A stretch of 64,000 nucleotides of DNA from an uncultured Lachnospiraceae bacterium (GTDB lineage Bacteria > Bacillota > Clostridia > Lachnospirales > Lachnospiraceae). The notes under the pieces are model-generated. The model worked only from the letters and a program-made list of their open reading frames with translations. It had not been told where the DNA came from and did no database searches. The translations under genes were made by a program, and so were the position numbers. Shown here piece after piece: positions 17,299-25,808 of this stretch (the first letter of the stretch is position 1; each line of letters starts with the position of its first letter). The stretch covers positions 186,001 to 250,000 of the forward strand of contig CAJOGN010000001.1 in assembly GCA_905234245.1 (NCBI GenBank), in the 5' to 3' direction.

Positions 17299-18966
17299 TT
17301 ATAATACTGACATGTTGCTGATATCTATTTCTTCGCTCATCAGGCTCTGATACTTCCGAAAAACCAGTTCATTAATGTTAATAGGAATCCTCTCTGTTTT
17401 AGTCCCACAGTGTGGGCAAGTAATATTAGTAAGCTCAAAAGTAACGGCATATGCTTCCGTATACTTCTGAAGTAGTGTGGTAATGATACGAATATCTTCA
17501 GGCTTAGCCATGTAGAGAACACGAATCATATCTTCGAAATCTTCATACTGAACGTATTCATCACCATCTGGTACATAAACACTACGAATCAATGCAAGCA
17601 TGCTGGAATTGGCAAACAGAATACCATTAACGTCATCAGGATGTTCATTGGCAAACTTGTCAGTGATAACACCATTCTGGACTAGTGTATATAGGAATTC
17701 ATATGCAGATGCAACACCAATCTCAACAATGAACTTGGACATAGGTAGTACATACCGACGATGCATATTGGTGGGAGACTCATTGAAAATTCTCTGATAA
17801 TCCTCAGGCTTAGCATTGACAATTTCATTCATCGTATTGATGAACTTGGAATTGGTCTTGTCAAATCTGAGCAGGGATGCAGGTCTAAACCGATGGTTGA
17901 AACCACGACGGCATCTTGGGTTATTACAGGTAAGAGCAATCTCATCAACTTCAGGATAAGTTGCTACAACAAGACCGAACATAGCAAGGTCCATGTCAAG
18001 ATAAGAGAACTTCTTCAGGAAGTCATCAAAATCTTCAAACTCACCACAGCTCGGATTCTTCATCTTATTATAGATGACAGTGAATCTCTTACGCATCTGT
18101 TCAAAAGTAATGGACTCATCACCAGTAACGATGATATCACCCATTTCACCATATGTCATTCCACACATATCTGCCTTAAAGCGAGATGCAGGGAATATCA
18201 TAGGCATCTTAGTACCAGCAAATTCATATTCCTTGACAGAGTCAACGAAAGATTTTACTGGCTTCTTAACCTTAATGGACTTTAGCTCAACTTCTTCAAC
18301 CTCGGTTAAGACAATCTGCTTTGCATTGACAATCTTTTCTCTTTCTTCATCAGTAAATGCAAAGTCTCCACCTAAACCAGTCTTATCGATTAGAACCTGA
18401 ATGGTCTGCTGATCCTCTTCACTTAGCTGATTCTCAGGCTCGGTCTCTTCAGTTTCCTCGAACTGGCTATCATCCAGAGTAGCATTACCACCCTCTACGA
18501 CTCCAGATTCAATTTCTTCATCAGTGAGTAGACGAATATTGGGATTATCAACATTCTCACCTACGTCACCATTGATACTAACATTCTCGAGGTTATCCAT
18601 TAACTGAACCATCTCTTCGGGGGAGGATGGTGGACGAGTGACGACAGTCTTCTTGGCAGCTTCAATTAGCTTGTCTTGCTCAGCCATATAAGCTGCAACT
18701 TCTTCTTCAGCGTCAGATTCATTCTTACTCTTAATTTCCTTGGGTGCATTCTTCTCAGCAAGCACCTTATTATCTACAACCATTCCTTGCGGACGGCTTT
18801 CTTTTTCCTCCTTCATCTTCTGGAGGGGACTCTTCTCTTCTTCTACAGTTTCTTCTTCGTTAGTTTCGCGTGCGGCTTTCAGTAGCGAAGTAATATCGAT
18901 ACTTTCATCGCGGCCTGGTTCAATACCCTTGGACTTATCTACAGTAGCGTTCATCTCTTCGGACAT
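17299..18966 (-). CDS. Virion/baseplate-associated protein with two Cys-pair zinc-binding motifs
   Basis: Acidic N-terminus, CNNPRCRRGFNHRF and CPHCGTKTERIPI motifs; gp25-like gene immediately upstream. Confidence 0.65.
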   Translation of the reverse strand: MSEEMNATVDKSKGIEPGRDESIDITSLLKAARETNEEETVEEEKSPLQKMKEEKESRPQGMVVDNKVLAEKNAPKEIKSKNESDAEEEVAAYMAEQDKLIEAAKKTVVTRPPSSPEEMVQLMDNLENVSINGDVGENVDNPNIRLLTDEEIESGVVEGGNATLDDSQFEETEETEPENQLSEEDQQTIQVLIDKTGLGGDFAFTDEEREKIVNAKQIVLTEVEEVELKSIKVKKPVKSFVDSVKEYEFAGTKMPMIFPASRFKADMCGMTYGEMGDIIVTGDESITFEQMRKRFTVIYNKMKNPSCGEFEDFDDFLKKFSYLDMDLAMFGLVVATYPEVDEIALTCNNPRCRRGFNHRFRPASLLRFDKTNSKFINTMNEIVNAKPEDYQRIFNESPTNMHRRYVLPMSKFIVEIGVASAYEFLYTLVQNGVITDKFANEHPDDVNGILFANSSMLALIRSVYVPDGDEYVQYEDFEDMIRVLYMAKPEDIRIITTLLQKYTEAYAVTFELTNITCPHCGTKTERIPININELVFRKYQSLMSEEIDISNMSVL

Positions 18967-18992
18967 TGTGTTATCTTCCTTTCTTAAGTATT

Positions 18993-19436
18993 TTAAATAA
19001 ACTCATCATGGTAAGTGTAGTTATAGGTAATAGCACCTTCACTATTTTGAGTAATAGCAATTGCTAAATTTTCGCGTATATTTTTAACGATTACAGGAAG
19101 TACGATAATAAGTAATGGTTTCTTCTCGTAGCTAGACTTAATGACATCCAGAGTACCATCATCTGCATATTGTCTAAGTTCGCTACACTGAGCTACAATC
19201 TCGGCCTTTAGCCGAGTTTCATCAATCTCATCCCAAAAGGAATAAATTCTTTCTTGGATGTTTAAACCTAAATTTGGCATGGATGGAAAGAATCCAGGTT
19301 TACCAAAAAGAATGTTTAAGATTGCATGAGCAACCGTTTCACTCTCATTTGTATATTTAGGTTTATTAAAATTATTTACTCCAAATGAAGGTTCTGAGTG
19401 CACCAATGTATCATCACCTCTATTCGACATAAACAT
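18993..19436 (-). CDS. gp25/GPW-like baseplate wedge protein
   Basis: AHAILNILFGKPGFFPSMPNLGLNIQERIY resembles the gp25 'LLTxPGExxxxPxxGxxL' core. Confidence 0.55.
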   Translation of the reverse strand: MFMSNRGDDTLVHSEPSFGVNNFNKPKYTNESETVAHAILNILFGKPGFFPSMPNLGLNIQERIYSFWDEIDETRLKAEIVAQCSELRQYADDGTLDVIKSSYEKKPLLIIVLPVIVKNIRENLAIAITQNSEGAITYNYTYHDEFI

Positions 19437-19532
19437 TAATCAATTGTATTTATATTAGTTTTATATTTTCTCGCTATAAAAACAATGCTATAATACTTAA
19501 CACGACTATTTTTATGGTTTGGGGGAATTCAT

Positions 19533-20306
19533 GTGAAAACAATAAAGTGTAATTTCTGTGATGCTCGGTTTCAAGATGCAAACCAAATCATTGAGCACCT
19601 TGAACGGAAACATCCAGATATGATTCCAAAGGATATGTCTGCTGGCCAATATTGGTATTTTTTAAAGACTGGTAAGGAGAATGGCAGTTGTGTAATTTGT
19701 CATAAGCCAACAGAATGGAACCCTAAGACGAATAAATATAAGAGGTTTTGTAATAACCCTAAATGTAAAGAAACTTATATTAAGACATTCCAAAATAGAA
19801 TGATAGGAAAATATGGAAAAGTAACTCTATTAAATGACCCAGAGCAACAGAAGAAGATGCTTTCACATAGAAAAATTAGTAATGAATATGTCTGGTCTGA
19901 TAGAGTGCATAAGACATTGTATACTGGCACATATGAATTATCTTTTTTGGAATTCTTGGATAAAATTATGGATTTCGATCCCGATGATGTGATTGCACCA
20001 TCTCCTCACACTTACACATATATTTATGAGGGTACACCTCATTTTTATATTCCAGATTTCTTCATACCATCTCTAAATCTTGAGATTGAGATTAAAGATG
20101 GTGGAGATAATATGAATCAACATCCAAAGATTCAAGCTGTGGATAAAGTAAAAGAAAAACTAAAAGATGAAGTAATGGCATCCAATAGTAAGAATTTCAA
20201 TTATCTTAAAATTGTAAATAAAGATAATAAAATTTTCTTTAAGTATCTAGAAAAAGCAAAAGAGAATTTTATAACCGGTCAAGATAAACCTATTGTAATG
20301 CTATAA
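19533..20306 (+). CDS. Zinc-finger / restriction-endonuclease-like nuclease
   Basis: C2H2-like CNFCDARFQDANQIIEHLERKH, second CxxC...CxxxxC cluster, then HFYIPDFFIPSLNLEIEIKDGG (PD-(D/E)xK/VSR-like). Confidence 0.6.
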   Translation: MKTIKCNFCDARFQDANQIIEHLERKHPDMIPKDMSAGQYWYFLKTGKENGSCVICHKPTEWNPKTNKYKRFCNNPKCKETYIKTFQNRMIGKYGKVTLLNDPEQQKKMLSHRKISNEYVWSDRVHKTLYTGTYELSFLEFLDKIMDFDPDDVIAPSPHTYTYIYEGTPHFYIPDFFIPSLNLEIEIKDGGDNMNQHPKIQAVDKVKEKLKDEVMASNSKNFNYLKIVNKDNKIFFKYLEKAKENFITGQDKPIVML

Positions 20307-20323
20307 TAGGAGGAATCAGATTT

Positions 20324-21667
20324 ATGGATAAGGAAATTATTTATACTCTATCACCTGGCAATAAGCTCAAGCTGATTAATTATATGGAAGGACTTCCATA
20401 TGATGTAAAGAATTTTCTAAAAGGAAGGATTAATGATAAAGAATTTGATCCATCCTTATTCCGTGGAGAAACTAGAGTTCTTCATAATCTAACTACAATC
20501 TCTAGATACATGGATAAAAAACATGTAAAATACACAAATAATCCAAATGAATCTTTTTATCAAGCAGAGTACTGTAAGGTACTGGCTAAAATAACTGATA
20601 AACGTCTTCCTGTAAATAACTTTATAAGACAACGTCTTGTTAAACTCCTTGATATGGATTTCTATGATAATGATACTCTGATTGCAACTGAGCTTGCTAT
20701 TGTGGATATTATATCTGAGATGAAAAAAGAATATATGCATTTAACATCTCCAGATTCTGAGACAATATCTTATTCTATTATCCCAGAGATAGCTCAATTA
20801 ATCAATGTAGATATCATGGGGTATAAATACAAGAGTTATGACTTCTACAATTACATTCTCTATTCCAATTATTTAGACTTAGGAGAAAAAGATTATAATC
20901 ATATGTATAATCTTTATTCTATGATAAATAATGTGATGAGTTCTGATGATGGAGCGATTACAGTAAATGATTTATCCATCCTACTATATATTTATTTCAA
21001 TGATATTGGAATGAATAAAGTGATCGATAAGTATCATTTGCTTGATAGATTTGAGATGGGCTTAAGATATCTTAACCATTCTGATTCGTTTATTGCAGAT
21101 GTACACGATCATGTTATGAAAATGGCAGACAATGGACTAAATATAAAGGTTATGGATTTAAGTAAAACTCTAATCAATCAAGATAAAATTCAAAACCTAC
21201 TTAACACTCCAGATAAAGCTAATACTTCAAATCAAACAACTCCTGATATCATGGCAACTGGTGGATATATTTTCACTTTCAAGAATATAAACTCCTTTGA
21301 TGCCGAAGAGATTAACCAATTAGCAATTAAGCTAAGAGGGATTCCAAAGAATGAAATCACTCATTTCATGAATGGAATTGATTTGAGGTACATCACATTT
21401 GAATTATCTGAGAACGACTATGGTCATCTTAAGAATATTGATAATCTCCAGATTGGTACTATATATGATGAGCTAGAGAAAACTCTAAAGTATATAGCAT
21501 ACTATGACGGAAAATTCTATCTACTATTCAAAGATAGATTCAATTCCAGAACAGTTTATGGAATCTCTGTTGACAAAATTTTCAATGGTGGAAATGAGCT
21601 CGCAAGAAACATTCTTACAGTTGAAGAAAGTAAGCAATATTATTACTCCTTCATTCATGAATATTAA
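20324..21667 (+). CDS. Hypothetical (probably virion) protein
   Basis: Long ORF with AGGAGG upstream; terminator 21676-21707. Confidence 0.8.
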   Translation: MDKEIIYTLSPGNKLKLINYMEGLPYDVKNFLKGRINDKEFDPSLFRGETRVLHNLTTISRYMDKKHVKYTNNPNESFYQAEYCKVLAKITDKRLPVNNFIRQRLVKLLDMDFYDNDTLIATELAIVDIISEMKKEYMHLTSPDSETISYSIIPEIAQLINVDIMGYKYKSYDFYNYILYSNYLDLGEKDYNHMYNLYSMINNVMSSDDGAITVNDLSILLYIYFNDIGMNKVIDKYHLLDRFEMGLRYLNHSDSFIADVHDHVMKMADNGLNIKVMDLSKTLINQDKIQNLLNTPDKANTSNQTTPDIMATGGYIFTFKNINSFDAEEINQLAIKLRGIPKNEITHFMNGIDLRYITFELSENDYGHLKNIDNLQIGTIYDELEKTLKYIAYYDGKFYLLFKDRFNSRTVYGISVDKIFNGGNELARNILTVEESKQYYYSFIHEY

Positions 21668-21755
21668 AACTATTAATAAGAACTATTCACCATGAATAGT
21701 TCTTATTAATTTATATATTATTAATGAGTATAATAAAAATAAAGAGGATGATTAA

Positions 21756-22352
21756 ATGGAAGACTTTTTAACTGTATGGAGCATGCAGCCAAAAGAAGTA
21801 ATTGACGAAATTAGTCATCACGGTGTTTATATTTGTGATCCGCATAAAATTGAAAGAGATTTTGGAAGCGAGAACGATTCTTTTAAACCCGCATATGACT
21901 GGCTTGTTCATAAGATGGAAATGATGATTGGAAATAAACCAGAGAATGTGCAATATCCTGTATGGGCATGGTATGCTTCGGACTGGAAAAATAAACGTCC
22001 TGATTTAAGAAAAAATCATTATGCTTTGCCCGGAACTACTATGTACTGTATTGAATGTAATATACCAGTACGAGATGTTGTATTACATGATTATAGTGAG
22101 TGGCATTGTGTATTAAATAAGTTTCCAAGCTTACTGGCAAACAGTGAAGAAGAATATGATAAGCTCTATGATGAATATCAAGCTATGAGCCAAGCAGAGC
22201 AGAATAATTTAATGGTGAAGTCTTGGGAGAATATTTTTAATATTACTCCATTCCAGAATAATTTTAGAGAAAATGGTAGATTCGTTCAGGCAACTTTCTG
22301 GGAACTTCGTGACGAATATATACAAAGTATTAAACGATTCAAGGCTAGGTGA
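21756..22352 (+). CDS. DUF3841-like protein
   Basis: WSMQPKEVIDEISHHGVYICD...AYDWLVHKM...YPVWAWY...KKRPDLR-type motifs and IPVRDVVLHDYSEWHCVLNK typical of that family. Confidence 0.75.
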   Translation: MEDFLTVWSMQPKEVIDEISHHGVYICDPHKIERDFGSENDSFKPAYDWLVHKMEMMIGNKPENVQYPVWAWYASDWKNKRPDLRKNHYALPGTTMYCIECNIPVRDVVLHDYSEWHCVLNKFPSLLANSEEEYDKLYDEYQAMSQAEQNNLMVKSWENIFNITPFQNNFRENGRFVQATFWELRDEYIQSIKRFKAR

Positions 22353-22424
22353 CTAAAAAAGTATATCACCCAATACAAAGACTTAAATCTAGTAATAGAT
22401 TATATATTATATCTTAGTATATAA

Positions 22425-22465
22425 AGAGTCGAAGCTGTCGGTGACGGTATGGCTCTTTATAAATA
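22425..22465 (+). ncRNA. Leader stem-loop upstream of 22488 gene
   Basis: TATAAAGAG...CTCTTTATA enclosing gctGTCggtGACggt, just downstream of TATATATTATAT promoter-like motif. Confidence 0.55.
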
Positions 22466-22487
22466 AACAAGTGAAAGGAATATCACT

Positions 22488-23297
22488 ATGTCTAAAAAGC
22501 AAAGAGATAGCCAGGAAAACTGGCTCAAGCCTGAGAATGCTCCAAAAGCAAGGGCTTGGATGAAAGAAGTAGTGTCCGATGCGAAATGGACAACTACAAC
22601 AAAAGAAGCAGAAGGCTTCTTACAGTATCTCATGGACTGCATTATTAAACAGATGCAGGACGAAGAGAATGAGCTGGCAAAGAAGGAAAACAGAGAGCCT
22701 GAAGAGATTCCTCCTGTTAATGTCCAGCTGTCTTCCCATAGGGTTGGGAAGAGATTTATTCCGTTAGTTGCAATTTTCGACACCACATGCCTTAAGAATC
22801 GTAGTAGAAGGAGAAACAGTAAAGAACTGGATATCTTCAATCCGGAGACTCGTTCTAGAGGTGCTCGGCTGAAGGCTCCTATCTACAAGTATGTAGTAAA
22901 ACCGTTCATGTATACTCAAAAAGACATGAATGCGTTTTTCCAGAGAGATGCTGCAAGAGCACTTGGTCTGGAACCGGGTCAAGCAAGTATGCTCAAGCAG
23001 TATAGAGAACCGAAGATTCAAAAGTTCAATAAAGGACATGACGAATATGTCACACTCATGATTGATCCAATCCGTCTGTTCTCTGCTATGGCAGCTCAGA
23101 CTAAAATGGTCAGAGGCGACAAGGATGCCAATCAGAAGTTCGAGACAATCATCTATACGGATTCTGTTGAAAGAATTCATAGTGGTAACTGGAAGTATGT
23201 GTGTACCACTAAGAATATCAGAAATAAGAATAAGAAGAATAAGAAGTACGAGGATCAAATCTACAACGAGATGGAGCGTAGAATGAGAGGTAGATAA
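22488..23297 (+). CDS. Basic hypothetical protein (269 aa)
   Basis: GAAAGGAAT upstream; terminator 23305-23347. Confidence 0.8.
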   Translation: MSKKQRDSQENWLKPENAPKARAWMKEVVSDAKWTTTTKEAEGFLQYLMDCIIKQMQDEENELAKKENREPEEIPPVNVQLSSHRVGKRFIPLVAIFDTTCLKNRSRRRNSKELDIFNPETRSRGARLKAPIYKYVVKPFMYTQKDMNAFFQRDAARALGLEPGQASMLKQYREPKIQKFNKGHDEYVTLMIDPIRLFSAMAAQTKMVRGDKDANQKFETIIYTDSVERIHSGNWKYVCTTKNIRNKNKKNKKYEDQIYNEMERRMRGR

Positions 23298-23372
23298 GAT
23301 CCCCATTAGTAGGATGTCGGTTTATCTGGCATCCTACTAATTTTTTTATTATAAAACTTTTTCATAATAGGA

Positions 23373-24485
23373 ATGGAAAGGTGGTCTAATTATATGGCGT
23401 ATACTGGAACAAATCCTTTTTCGGTTAGTTTTACTGCCATGAAATTGCGTTATCATGATTATGATAATTCAATTGAAAGTTTAAATTTTCTAAATCCCAC
23501 TGATAAGGTTAATGTCTTTATTAACTTTGAATCAGTTTTGAATAATCTAAGTATGATGCGTGACATTGACACGAAATTATTACTAGAAAGAAAGTTTCCA
23601 ACTATTTTCGAATCTGAGATGATTAACCTCTGTGCTCATTATAAAAAATTCTTTAGGGGAAATGGATTAGACACAAAGGTGTTTTTATATTATACGGATT
23701 TATCTTCCCCGGATTTTATTAATTATAAATACAATGATGAGTATCGGAGTTATTATATAAATAAGTATTTACAGAATCCAAAATTCCAATTACTCGGTAA
23801 TAAACTCTTGGATGTAATCATTCCAAGAGTCCAAAAAATCTCCGAATTCATTCCGAATGTATATTTTATCAATGCTCCAAGAATAGATGGTTCCTTAGTA
23901 CCATTTATTATTTCTAAAGAATATCCAGATTCTAAGAATTTCATTATCTCTACAGATAAGTACGACACACAGTATCTTCTATATAGAGACAAATTCTGTG
24001 TTCATTATATCAAGAGATCTAGTTCTGGAAGTGGAGTATTCTGTAATTTTGAAAAATACATTTCCGATTTATTCAAAGAGAACTATGAAGAAAATAATGA
24101 ATCTTCTTTATTCTTAAATCCATCATTCTATTCTTTACTACTATCATCTTTAGGGGATAAACCAAGATCCTTGGAACCACTAAAGGGGATTGGAGTAAAA
24201 ACTGTAATGAAATATTTATCTTCTGGGATCAGCAATGGACTATTCACAAAACAATCTGGATCCATTGATATGATTCTGAAAACATTCCCAGAAGACCAAG
24301 AAGAAAGAGCAAATGAGAATTTTCATTGCTTCAATATTGAAAAACAATATTCAGACCTAACACAAAAGGAGATATTCCAGATAACGAATCAGATTGTAGA
24401 TAGGTCTGATTTTACATCCCTCATTCAATTAAATAACGAAGATTATAGAGATTATCCGTTAATGCTTCCTGAATTAACTTCTTAA
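23373..24485 (+). CDS. Hypothetical virion protein (370 aa)
   Basis: Long ORF in structural operon. Confidence 0.75.
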   Translation: MERWSNYMAYTGTNPFSVSFTAMKLRYHDYDNSIESLNFLNPTDKVNVFINFESVLNNLSMMRDIDTKLLLERKFPTIFESEMINLCAHYKKFFRGNGLDTKVFLYYTDLSSPDFINYKYNDEYRSYYINKYLQNPKFQLLGNKLLDVIIPRVQKISEFIPNVYFINAPRIDGSLVPFIISKEYPDSKNFIISTDKYDTQYLLYRDKFCVHYIKRSSSGSGVFCNFEKYISDLFKENYEENNESSLFLNPSFYSLLLSSLGDKPRSLEPLKGIGVKTVMKYLSSGISNGLFTKQSGSIDMILKTFPEDQEERANENFHCFNIEKQYSDLTQKEIFQITNQIVDRSDFTSLIQLNNEDYRDYPLMLPELTS

Positions 24486-24496
24486 GGAGGGGTACA

Positions 24497-25762
24497 ATGC
24501 AAACAAACGGTTCTAAACTTTTAAAAGAAGAAGATAGACTATGTGAGTATAGATATCAAATCACAGAGTTTTATGTTTTAATTAATGGGGAGAAAGATGA
24601 ACTTCCAGTAGAGAGAATCTCAAGTTTTAAAATCGAGCATTATTTTGAAGAAGCATTATTTCCTATCTTCAAGATTAGCTTGGTGATGGAACAGAGTAGA
24701 TACTATAAAATGATGCAGAACAAGAAAGATGTAAAGTTCAAAGTAAGAATTCAAGAATTTTACACAATCAATGATACAGAAGAGAGTTCTATGTTAAGAG
24801 ATGTCATCAATGATACTTTTGTATTCTTTCCAGACGATGATGATAGTAACTACGATATCGATGTTAAGAAGGATGATGAAAGTCAACAGCCGGATGATAC
24901 AAATAAACTAGAAGCTCTTGAGAACGAAGTTGATTTATTTTTATTCAAAGAAATGGTTACATCCTTAAGAGGTAAATGTAACTATATTCTGCAAAATGTA
25001 AACCTATCTACTGCTGTAACATATATGCTATATAAAGGTGGAGCAAAGAACGTATTAATGTCCCCATTTGAGAATAATGATATTTATAACGAATTAGTTC
25101 TTCCTCCACAGTCTTATGATAAGCAATTAATGTATTTAAATAACAACTTTGGATTCCATAAAGAAGGAAGCATTGTATATTTTGGATTATATCACTCATA
25201 TATCTTAAATTGCAAAGCTGGGTGTACGGCATATGCTAAAAAAGAATGGCAAGACACTGTCATATATGTACTAGAGAGAACAAATAGTTCTTCTCAGTTG
25301 GAGGGTGCTATCATAAGAAAGGATGAAGAGAAATTCTATTTCTTATCCAATTCTGATACAATCTCCATTGAAAATACATTGGTAACACAAAATGTTACTG
25401 GTGGTGTTAATCCAAAAATTATCGATGTTCATGACAATGTGGTCAATACTAACGAGAGTGGAGCTAAGGATGTTAATTCTGAGAATGACGCCATTGTATT
25501 TAATACCACTTCAAATAAATTTATGCCATCTGCCACCACTGCTCAAATGAAAGCAAATGGCCTTGTCATATCGATGAAAATAGATAATGTGAATATGGAT
25601 GCGTTTAATCCAAATAAAAGATTTTCGATTATATTTGAAAATCAGGCACACAATGATAAGTATAAAGGTATCTATAGAATTTCTACAGCACTTTATACAT
25701 TTAATCATTCTGGTGCAGATTTTTCTTTAACTGCAATATTGACTTTCAAGAAAGTCGGATAA
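24497..25762 (+). CDS. Putative baseplate/tail hub-type protein
   Basis: AAGGAGGGG upstream; ISSFKIEHYFEEALFPIFKISLVME...KFKVRIQEFY pattern; operon context. Confidence 0.5.
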   Translation: MQTNGSKLLKEEDRLCEYRYQITEFYVLINGEKDELPVERISSFKIEHYFEEALFPIFKISLVMEQSRYYKMMQNKKDVKFKVRIQEFYTINDTEESSMLRDVINDTFVFFPDDDDSNYDIDVKKDDESQQPDDTNKLEALENEVDLFLFKEMVTSLRGKCNYILQNVNLSTAVTYMLYKGGAKNVLMSPFENNDIYNELVLPPQSYDKQLMYLNNNFGFHKEGSIVYFGLYHSYILNCKAGCTAYAKKEWQDTVIYVLERTNSSSQLEGAIIRKDEEKFYFLSNSDTISIENTLVTQNVTGGVNPKIIDVHDNVVNTNESGAKDVNSENDAIVFNTTSNKFMPSATTAQMKANGLVISMKIDNVNMDAFNPNKRFSIIFENQAHNDKYKGIYRISTALYTFNHSGADFSLTAILTFKKVG

Positions 25763-25763
25763 A

Positions 25764-25807
25764 ATACTATGGGAAAGAGAATAAAATCTTTCCCATAGTA
25801 TTTTTTT
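25764..25807. terminator. Convergent terminator
   Basis: ATACTATGGGAAAGA...TCTTTCCCATAGTATTTTTTT. Confidence 0.85.
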
Positions 25808-25808
25808 G

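Noticed and set aside
17293-17301. Programmed frameshift joining 17299-18966 and 17102-17293
   Set aside because: There is a normal stop and a new ATG nearby and no obvious slippery heptamer; simple translational coupling is sufficient.
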